Assembly (NCBI GenBank): GCA_001724265.1 | Contig: MEDY01000422.1 | Location: forward strand, 1 to 26,223 | Source: Rhizaria sp. SCN 62-66 | Taxonomy: Eukaryota > Rhizaria, unplaced | Direction of reading: 5' to 3' | Length of the DNA stretch: 26,223 nucleotides | In this document: piece after piece, positions 1-7,377 of the stretch | Layout of the letters: each line of letters starts with the position of its first letter | Numbering within the stretch: the stretch's first letter is position 1 | Position numbers and translations under genes: made by a program | Notes under the pieces: model-generated | Told to the model about the DNA's origin: nothing | The model's input: only the letters and a program-made list of their open reading frames with translations | The model's database searches: none

Positions 1-91
<91 letters not shown>

Positions 92-938
92 GCGAATGCT
101 GCGCATGTTGCATCTGTTGCAGTTGTTGCTGTTGAGGATTCGCGGGGCCGTAACCGGGAAACTGCTGCTGTTGCTGTTGCTGATGTGGTGGATACTGCTG
201 TAGCTGATTGTGGTAGTACTGCTGCTGTTGTTGCTGCGACAGAGAGCCGTGCGGCGTCGCCGGGCTCTGGCTGAAGCTCTGGCCAGCGGGTCCCTGGCCC
301 TGCTGCAGTTGGGAGCCGCCGAGGTGGGGACTGTAGCTGCCGCTTCGAAGCACGACCGCCGCGAACGGCGCGGCGTGACTGCCGCTCGCTTCGTAGCTGT
401 ACTCGCCGCCGCCACCGACGTCGTAGTGCTGGCCGTACGCGGCCGTCGTGGTCGCAGCGGCGGCGACAGCGGCGGCGGGGGAGAACCCGGCTGGCAGCGT
501 GTGCGTCGCAGCTGTCGCGTACCGCGGCTGCGGGCTCTGATGCTGGTGCTGATGCGAGTGCAATAGTGGTGACGGGGACGCGTAGAACGAGCCGCCCATG
601 CCTGGGCCAGCGCCGGCGCCGGCGCCGGGGCCGGGGGAGACGGAGGGGCGCAGAAACGACGGCTGAGGCGGGGGGTACGAGGGTTGGGGCAGCGCGGTCG
701 CTGACGGCCCGTGCGGGCTGGGCAGCGGGTATGAAACGCCGTGCGGCGCGGCGGAGGCGTGCGGGCCAACGATGGGGAAGGACTGCATGTGGCGGGACGA
801 CACGGGCGGGCTGGTCGCCGGAGTGGCGGCCGAGTCCAAGGGCAGAGGGGCGACGAGAGGGGACCACGCCGTTGGGACCTGGCCGCCGGGCGGCGAAGGG
901 CCGAACGAGTGCAGGGATCCACCGCCGGGGGAGGACAT
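1..938 (-). CDS. Partial Pro/Ser/Gln-rich low-complexity protein with polyglutamine tract (N-terminal 312 residues)
   Basis: An open frame on the minus strand runs from an ATG at 938-936 (an in-frame TGA at 962-960 precedes it) without a stop to the left edge, so the C-terminus is outside the window. The protein begins MSSPGGGSLHSFGPSP and is rich in Pro, Ser, Gly, Ala, His and Gln; no folded domain is recognised. His/Gln alternation appears near residue 130. Gln-rich stretches increase from about residue 230 (QQQQQQYYHNQLQQ, then QQQQQQFPGYG) and end in 30 consecutive Gln, all CAA. High GC at codon third positions up to the tract, and a readable low-complexity protein only in this frame, support coding. 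Such composition is common in transcriptional regulators and RNA-binding proteins, but the function is unknown. The next gene upstream on this strand ends 790 bases away. Confidence 0.75.
3..92 (-). repeat. (CAA)30 trinucleotide repeat encoding polyglutamine
   Basis: Ninety bases of perfect TTG on the plus strand, equal to CAA on the coding strand, with no interruption. It is in frame with the partial Gln-rich gene and encodes 30 Gln. The true length is unknown because the window starts inside the repeat. Long pure tracts are prone to length change and to assembly error. Confidence 0.95.
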
Positions 939-1728
939 CTGTGCGAGTTTAGTGCGGAGTCACCAAACGAGAGATGTCTCCTCGTAGAGTGTGGCTCCTA
1001 GGGTGGGTCGCAAGAAGCAAGACGTGAAACACAACAGCAACAACAGGGATGAGCTTTCTTGTGATGGCTACAACGAAGGATGCAAGTTCACTCAAGGAAA
1101 TACAGTCAGACTATAGAGTACAATAAAAGCGCTAATTAAGAATATCTTCGCTAAAACCACAGCTGACGATCAGAAGTCTGTGTAATCTTTGATCTAGTTC
1201 CTCGACACTGGTCGTTGACGATGCTCACTCACCTCGAATCCGTGGAAAGAATCATTCGTGGTTCGAGAGCTAAAACAGACATAAAGCAGTGATCTCTTGC
1301 AAGCTATTGAAATAAATCCAAATTGATGTAAATTATAGTACTTGATAGAATCTAATTTAACTGTATTTTAAACTTAGGAGCCTAAAATCAAAGAGTTATA
1401 CGCAACGGCAGTACCGAATCTCAGGACTCGGCCTGTCGAGACAAGCAGTTCGAAATCAAAAGCAAACATAAAACAGCGTCACGAAATAAGAAAATAGACC
1501 TTGACCGACAAATCCACGTACGGATGCCCCCCTAGAGGCTCGCCGCAGGATCATCATCGTTTTAAGGCAGTCATTCACAGCAAAAACCACAGCAGCAGCA
1601 GCAGCAGCAGTGGTCAGACAAAACAGAATCACAACACTACTCTGTGCAGAGATTATATGAACAGAACAAAACCAAGCAGCATTTGCCCGCCCGCGTCCTT
1701 CCCCCGTCGCGCTTGTTCGTGTGCGCAC
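939..1728. other. Intergenic, AT-rich
   Basis: This holds the upstream region of the left-edge Gln-rich gene and the 3' side of the LtrA-like gene, both on the minus strand. Base composition falls sharply from the GC-rich coding flanks to AT-rich sequence between roughly 1020 and 1500. No conserved coding frame or RNA gene was recognised. A short CAG repeat at 1590-1610 is the only repeat noted. Confidence 0.7.
1590..1610 (-). repeat. (CTG)7 in probable 3' UTR of the LtrA-like gene
   Basis: Seven CAG units on the plus strand, read as CTG on the transcript strand, begin about 120 bases after the stop of the LtrA-like gene. The UTR assignment is inferred from distance only. Confidence 0.6.
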
Positions 1729-4700
1729 TCAGTAGGAGAAGTACCCCGCGCGACTCGGCTGCGGCCCCAGTGGACTGGCCCCGAGTGCGCCACCGCCTGC
1801 AAACCCAACGCCGGATCCGTCGTCAAACGACGCGTCGAGCTGCTGCTCCGCGCGCGCCACGGCCGTCACGCTGCGCTTAAAGCACCAGAGCGCGGCGCGG
1901 TCCTCGCCCAGACTAGCTACGGCCACCAGCACGGGCGCGAGAACGGCCAACGCGACGACGACCAGCGCCTCGGTCCTCCCCGCCGCGGCCGCCGCGTCCG
2001 CGCCCGCGTCGGCCCCGGCGGCCGCCGCGGCCGCGGCGGCGTCGGTGGTCCACGCCGAGGCGAGCAGCAGCGCGACAACCGCGGCGACGACTGCCACGCG
2101 CGCCGCGGCGAGCGCGACGAGAAACAGCGGCCGCCCACACCACGTGCGCATGCACACCACGCCCCCGCGCGCGCGCGCCGCACGGGCGCCGCCGCAACAC
2201 AGCGCGCGCCGGACGCGCCGCGCCGCGCGCCGCCACCAAGGCCGGCCCGCGGCGCCGCGGCGCAGGGCCGAGCGCGAGGCCGCCAGCGCGCCCGCGTGCG
2301 AGTCGTTGGCGCGTGCAGTGTAAAACGTGTCGTAACCCCCGCTGCCGCCGCCGCTGTTGTTGCTGCTCGCGGCGAGTCCGCTGCCGCGACCGTAATCACC
2401 ATCCTCGTCGCTGTCGTCGTCGCTATCATCGTCACCGTTGTTGTTGTTGTTTTTGCTGTAGCCCGACTCGCCGTTGCTGTAGAGCGCGTCGGCGGACTTG
2501 AGGTTGCCGATGCTCATGCCGTCCGCGGTGGTCGTGAGCTGCGGGAACGCTGCGGCGACGAGCGCGGGCACGGTCGCGCGGTCATGTGACGCCCGCAGCA
2601 GCGCGAGCGCGGCGAGCACGGCGAGCAGCGACGCCGCAAGCAGCTGCCGGGGCGACAGCGGCGTGAAGTGCTGTGCCGCGGCCACGGCGGCGGCGTCGAG
2701 CGCGGTCGCCGCGGTGACGGCGCGGAGCATTTCGGACCCGGCGGGCGCGGCGAGCAGCGGCGCGAGGTCGAACAGCGCGGAGCCGACGCCAACAACGCCG
2801 CCGACGAGCAGCGGGTGCGCGGCGGCCCAGACGAGCGCGGGGCGGCCGCGGCGCGCGAGGGCGTGTTTGTCGTGCTCTGACGCCGCGTCGACCTGTACGT
2901 ACAGGTACAAAACGGCGAGCATCAGCACGCAGATAGCGCCCACCACGGGCGCCAGCGCGCGCACGAGGGCGCCCGCGGACGTCAGCAGCACAGGGCCCGC
3001 CGCCGCAGCCGCCGCAGCGGTCGCGAGGGCCGCACGCGTCTTAGGGTCGCTGCTGCCGCCGCTGTAGCTAATGGCGGAGTCGCCGACGGCTGCGAGCAGC
3101 GGCGCGGCGCCGTTGGCGTTGGGCACGGCGGTGCCGAGCGGGAGCGCGAACGCGGCGCCCGCGGCAGCCCCCGCGAGGGTGTCGGCGGCGGCGTTGGCGG
3201 CGGTCTTGGCGGCGACGGACTTGACGGCTGGCGCGGCGAGGTCGAGCGACTCGATGCCGTTGCTCGCGGCCGCCGCGCGCACCACGGTCGCCGGCACCGT
3301 CACGAGCGAGGCGACGACCAGCGACGCGAGAAACAGCACCGTGAGCTGGCCGTAGCGCTCGGCCAGGCGCGCCGCGTTCGGGTGCAGGAACCAGCGCTTC
3401 GGGGTCAGCAAGGCGGGCGCCAGCGCCGCGACAGCAGCGAGTCCCGTCGCGAGGGCGAACAGCGCGGCGCGCGGTAGCCACTGTGACGCGGGCAGCGCAA
3501 GCGCGGCGGCGAGCGGCGCGCAGACGGTCAGCTCGGCGGCGACCTGTGTGAGCGCGAACGCACGGCCGACGTCGTGGAGCGCGAGGCGCGCGTACACGGC
3601 CGCTGTCGCGAGTCGCAACAGCAGCAGGGCGGCAGCCAGGTAGGGGAAATACGCCGCCCAGAGCCAGGGCGCGCCCGACGCAAGCACGGCGCGCGCGGGC
3701 ACGCACAGGGCCGCGGCGGCCAGCGGCGCGGCGAGCGCGAGCGCGGTATGCAGCAAGTGTGCGAGGTCAAACGAGGCGAAACGCGTGTAGAGGCCCGCGA
3801 ACGAGGCCCAGGTAAACCAGGAGAATAAGAGCAGCTGCGCGGCGTCCCATGGCGCGTGCAGCGGCGCGGGCAGCAGCGCGTAGGGCGAGGCGCGGGCGAG
3901 CCAGGAGAGAATCGTCGCGAACATCGTCGATGAGGTGTGGTCAGGAGCGTACGCTGCAGGATCAATCGCGTAGCGCAGAGTGAAAACAACGGCGAGGCGG
4001 AGAAAGAGAAACGCAAAGGCAAGGTCGACGACGAGGTCACCCCACTGCAGCCAGCGGCGGTCCGGCTTGGACAGTTGCCCCCAGCGCACGAAGACGGGCG
4101 GGCGCAGGAACGCCGACCGGGCGACGACATCGCGCACATACGCGTATGTCGCGGCAGCCGCGTCGTCGCCGCTCATGCTCGTGTTAAGGCCGCGCGCGGG
4201 CGAGGAGAGCAGCCCGGAGCCGGAGCGGTAGCCGTCGCGGTCCGTGAAGCTCGTGTTGTGGAAGCTGCCGTTAAGCGACGCACCACCGGGCCCTGCGGCG
4301 GCGGCGGCAGCGTGGGTGGCCAAATCCTCGCCCAGCGCCTCCAGACCGCCGTCGTGGCCCTTGTGCAGCGACAGCGAGGTGAGCTGCGGGTCGAGGTTGC
4401 CTTCATAGTCGAGCGCGCCGTCCTCGTCGTCGTCGTCACCGTCCCAGGGCGACGGCGTGGCGGCGGCGGCGGGACGGGGGAGCGCGGATGAGATCTGCGT
4501 GGAGAGGTACAGCGGACTGTGCATCGAGTACAGAGGGTCGCTGTCCAGCGCAGAGGAGGAGGGCAGAGATGAGTAGTCGCCGCCGCCGCCGCCAGAGAGA
4601 CTGCTGCTGCTGTTGCTGTTGCTGCTGTTGTAACCGCCGTAGCCGTAGCCGGATCCGGAGCCTGTGCCGCGGCCGCCGCCAGGAAGACGCGAGGAAGACT

Positions 4701-4749
4701 CGAGCGCGTCCTGGCTCATGTACACGGGGTCATAGCCGAGATGGGACAT
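1729..4749 (-). CDS. LtrA-like multi-pass membrane protein
   Basis: Single-exon frame of 1006 residues. I start at the first ATG (4749-4747, MSHLGYDPVYMSQ); the frame stays open upstream to a stop at 4878-4876 but has no earlier ATG. Residues 1-200 are disordered, with Ser/Asn/Gly runs and an acidic patch. A membrane core follows. Three segments resemble the LtrA (low temperature requirement A) family in order: W-x-DLVVDLAFAF near residue 230, a WFTWASF...YTRF helix near 300, and HPNAARLAERYGQLT near 455, like the family's H-x-LAERFGLFT signature. More hydrophobic helices follow, then an Asn/Asp-rich linker, an Arg/Cys-rich stretch near 840 and two further helices near the C-terminus. Bacterial LtrA is about 400 residues and its biochemical role is unsettled. 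Family assignment is by eye; a generic polytopic protein is the alternative. Confidence 0.72.
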   Translation of the reverse strand: MSHLGYDPVYMSQDALESSSRLPGGGRGTGSGSGYGYGGYNSSNSNSSSSLSGGGGGDYSSLPSSSALDSDPLYSMHSPLYLSTQISSALPRPAAAATPSPWDGDDDDEDGALDYEGNLDPQLTSLSLHKGHDGGLEALGEDLATHAAAAAAGPGGASLNGSFHNTSFTDRDGYRSGSGLLSSPARGLNTSMSGDDAAAATYAYVRDVVARSAFLRPPVFVRWGQLSKPDRRWLQWGDLVVDLAFAFLFLRLAVVFTLRYAIDPAAYAPDHTSSTMFATILSWLARASPYALLPAPLHAPWDAAQLLLFSWFTWASFAGLYTRFASFDLAHLLHTALALAAPLAAAALCVPARAVLASGAPWLWAAYFPYLAAALLLLRLATAAVYARLALHDVGRAFALTQVAAELTVCAPLAAALALPASQWLPRAALFALATGLAAVAALAPALLTPKRWFLHPNAARLAERYGQLTVLFLASLVVASLVTVPATVVRAAAASNGIESLDLAAPAVKSVAAKTAANAAADTLAGAAAGAAFALPLGTAVPNANGAAPLLAAVGDSAISYSGGSSDPKTRAALATAAAAAAAGPVLLTSAGALVRALAPVVGAICVLMLAVLYLYVQVDAASEHDKHALARRGRPALVWAAAHPLLVGGVVGVGSALFDLAPLLAAPAGSEMLRAVTAATALDAAAVAAAQHFTPLSPRQLLAASLLAVLAALALLRASHDRATVPALVAAAFPQLTTTADGMSIGNLKSADALYSNGESGYSKNNNNNGDDDSDDDSDEDGDYGRGSGLAASSNNSGGGSGGYDTFYTARANDSHAGALAASRSALRRGAAGRPWWRRAARRVRRALCCGGARAARARGGVVCMRTWCGRPLFLVALAAARVAVVAAVVALLLASAWTTDAAAAAAAAGADAGADAAAAAGRTEALVVVALAVLAPVLVAVASLGEDRAALWCFKRSVTAVARAEQQLDASFDDGSGVGFAGGGALGASPLGPQPSRAGYFSY

Positions 4750-5490
4750 CGCGTGAGAGCCAAAGGAACCGACGGGAGACGGGCGCGAGCGCGCGGGAAG
4801 GTGAGCGGGGGCAGGCGGGTCCACAACGCCCCCAGTCAGGTGGTTGGACGGTCCTTGGAAGGGCTGCTGCGGCGCTCAGGTGTGCGGAGATTAAAGATCA
4901 ACAACACCTATACGGTCTTTACAACCGAGCACTACGTACCAAAGTGCGATCAGATAAAAATAAGCGCGGAATCCGGTGAAAATATGGGGGGAAAGATGGG
5001 GAGAAGATTAGCAGGCGCATGCATAAGGGAAGCACGCCCACGACAAAATTAAAGCCAATAAGCTTTGATTAAAGAGATACCGAATAAACATGAAAGACTA
5101 AACACGTTTTTAAATCATGACGCCGAATTCTAGCTTCTATCAACGCTCCCTTGAGGTCATATTCATGATGATGGAATCTCGGGTCGATCGGGGTCGAAGC
5201 GCGTCTTGCCACACCTACACGAACGGTTATCGACTTTGAGTCCATATCAATAGGCATGGCAGACATAGCGATAATTTTTATGCCAATCGTGATTGTTTTA
5301 TGTTATTTGTATTATATCTAAATTTATCTTTCCTTGACGTTGGAAATGTTTCGGTTGACTCAGTCAAAGTCTTCGCGCACACTTAAAGAGCCAAGCTGAA
5401 GGAGAGCGCGCGATGCATTCTCCGCACATTCTCACTCACAACAACTCACTCTCTTGCTTTAACCCTGCTATTCCCTCGGTTTCCGACAGT
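4750..5490. promoter_or_regulatory. Divergent upstream region between LtrA-like gene and enoyl-CoA hydratase 2
   Basis: The two flanking genes are transcribed away from each other, so both promoters probably lie in these 741 bases. The middle (about 4980-5350) is AT-rich. A 13-bp perfect inverted repeat at 5355-5367 contains a bZIP-type site. The stretch just before 5491 is pyrimidine-rich and looks like 5' UTR. No gene was recognised here. Confidence 0.5.
5355..5367. promoter_or_regulatory. 13-bp palindrome TTGACTCAGTCAA with AP-1/Gcn4-type site
   Basis: TTGACT-C-AGTCAA is a perfect inverted repeat about a central base, and 5356-5362 is TGACTCA, the classic bZIP (AP-1/Gcn4) binding sequence. 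It lies about 125 bases upstream of the hydratase start, a plausible promoter position. Binding is inferred from sequence alone. Confidence 0.4.
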
Positions 5491-6926
5491 ATGTCTGCTG
5501 CGTGGGGCTCTAAGGCTGAAGTGAAGCCGAGTGTCGACCTCTCCAAGGCCGTGGGCTTCGAGATGGCGCCGCACAAGTTCTCTTACACTGAGCGCGACCT
5601 CATCCTCTACGCGCTGGGCGTCGGTATCGGCAATGAGGACGTTGTCTCCAACAACTGCCTCAAGTTTGCCTACGAGAACCACGAGAACTTCTCCGCGCTG
5701 CCCACTTTCGGCGTCGTGCCGCCCTTTTTCGCCATCGCCGAGGTGATCAACGTGCCCGGCCTTAGCTTCAACCCGATGCACCTGCTACACGGTGAGACTG
5801 AGCTCGTTCTCCACAAGCCCATCCCCACATCTGGCACGCTTGTCAACAAGGCCAAGGTTCGCGCCATCTACGACAAGAAGTCCGGTACGTCCTCACAACC
5901 GCTCCCGCGCTCTGCGCTGCGTCACGATGCGCATCTTGTCCTTGGCCTCGCATATTTCTGTTGAATACTCCCTAATGCAGCATACCTGCGGTGTCATTTT
6001 GAACAGTAGTATCGATTCAACTTGCTTACATCTTATATCTGTGTTTTATTGTCTGTATTGCTGATTTCACTCTCCAGGCGCGTCCATCGTCCTCGACGTC
6101 GACACTCTGTCCGAGTCTGGCGAGCTTATCTTCTCCAACGTCTACACCCTCTTCGTGCGCGGTCTGGGCGGCTTCAACGGCCCCGCTGGTCCCGCTGTCA
6201 AGGAGGCCCCTGTTGTTGTTCCCAAGCGTGCTCCTGACGCTGTTCAGGAGGACGCCACCGACCTTTCCCAGGCTCTTCTCTACCGGTACGCTCACGGCAA
6301 ACACCAAATTGCGCTGAATATATTCATAAACTGTCTGCCTATTGATATAATGAGTAGTACTGTATCATCAATATTATCTAATGTCGTCTTATTTTCCTTG
6401 CTTTTTAATCATTATTTTTTCAAATACAGCCTCTCCGGCGACCTGAACCCGCTTCACGCCGACCCCGGCATGGCCGCTCTCGGCGGCTTCAAGCGCCCCA
6501 TTCTCCACGGTCTCTGCACTTTCGGCATGGCCGGCCGCGCCGTGCTTAAGCACTTCTGCGACAACCAGCCTGAGCGCCTCAAGAACATCAAGGTGCGCTT
6601 ATTCCCCCCAAATCAATTATCCATCAACAAGTATTTGCCCGATTCGTAACAGCGCTCAGCAAACGCGTTCGCTCTCGCTCCTCACATATTTCTCGCACTC
6701 GTTTTTACTTTCCCTTTTGCTATCCAATCCTTTGCTTTTGCGCCCGCGACAGGTCCGCTTCGCGCGCCCCGTGACCCCTGGCGAGGTTCTGCGCACTGAG
6801 ATGTGGCTCGAAGGTACCGACAAGGTCATTTTCCAGACCCGCTCCGTGCAGCAGGGTGGCGCCGTCGTCATTGCCGCCGCCGTGGCCACCATTGCGCCCG
6901 CCGAGAAGATCGTTGCCAAGCTCTGA
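5491..6926 (+). CDS. Peroxisomal enoyl-CoA hydratase 2 (MaoC-like, double hotdog), four exons
   Basis: Exons 5491-5884, 6078-6285, 6430-6592 and 6753-6926 join into 312 residues. The enzyme hydrates trans-2-enoyl-CoA to (3R)-hydroxyacyl-CoA in peroxisomal beta-oxidation, notably of unsaturated fatty acids. The N-terminal half carries FSYTERDLILYALGVG; the C-terminal half carries the hydratase-2 motif YRLSGDLNPLHADP, with catalytic Asp205 and His210, followed by GFKRPILHGLCT. The last three residues, AKL, are a peroxisomal targeting signal type 1. Length fits stand-alone plant-type ECH2 (about 310) rather than the long multifunctional enzyme. An in-frame ATG at 5413 would add 26 residues; I prefer 5491 because those codons lack the GC-rich third positions of the gene and homology begins just after 5491. 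All junctions restore conserved sequence. It converges with HslU downstream. Confidence 0.95.
5885..6077 (+). other. Intron 1 of enoyl-CoA hydratase 2 (193 nt, phase 1)
   Basis: Donor G|GTACGT and acceptor TCTCCAG|G. Joining makes KKSGASIVLDVD, which continues the family alignment. A CTGAT branch-point-like string lies about 15 bases before the acceptor. The inner sequence is AT-rich. Confidence 0.9.
6286..6429 (+). other. Intron 2 of enoyl-CoA hydratase 2 (144 nt, phase 2)
   Basis: Donor CG|GTACGC and acceptor AAATACAG|C. The split codon CGC gives the Arg of YRLSGDLNP, rebuilding the active-site motif exactly. Confidence 0.93.
6593..6752 (+). other. Intron 3 of enoyl-CoA hydratase 2 (160 nt, phase 0)
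   Basis: Donor AAG|GTGCGC and acceptor GCGACAG|GTC. Joining gives KNIKVRFARPVTPGE, the usual sequence after the active-site helix in this family. Confidence 0.9.
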
Positions 6927-7377
6927 GTCGGGCGAGCGAGGGCGCGGACTGACTGCAGTCGGTGAAGTAACGTGGTCGTGACGTCGTTCGTGAAGGTGAG
7001 GTGATGCAGTGGATGGAAGATAACTTCTGCTTTGTGATCATAAACGCAATGTGTTGTATTCATCTCTTAAAATTGTTTTATTTCACAAACTTGAGACTAT
7101 ACAAATGGTGGGAAACACTATCTATGATAGCGACTATTTTGCCCTTCAAGAAGCAAATTTATATGGTGATTGTTCTATCAAAAAGAACGCGGACAACCGG
7201 ACTATTATTATTGTTATTATCAGTTCGAATCGTTAATATTTTCAAAACAAATACAAGACAAAATCTTTGATAAATGGTCTTGGTTAACTTAAGTCATCTG
7301 TCATCGTCACAACAAACACAGCTTACGTGTCAATCGCAAATGATCTGTGTCCGTGTGTAATGTAATAGGAAGCTTAC
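6927..7377. other. Convergent intergenic region
   Basis: The hydratase gene and the HslU gene end toward each other across these 451 bases, so this is shared 3' flanking sequence. It is GC-rich for about 80 bases after the hydratase stop and AT-rich after that. A 10-bp palindrome, GACTGCAGTC, lies at 6951-6960. No gene was recognised. Confidence 0.6.

Noticed and set aside
1501-2589. Plus-strand frame of 362 codons opposite the LtrA-like gene
   Set aside because: It starts at a non-ATG codon, is Arg-rich nonsense and overlaps a protein with clear membrane helices on the other strand.
4750-4824. LtrA-like gene start at 4824
   Set aside because: The codon is GTG. The first ATG in frame is at 4749.
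7221-7235. GTTCGAATC string resembling a tRNA T-loop
   Set aside because: The flanking bases do not pair as a T-stem and no matching D-arm or anticodon arm is present upstream.
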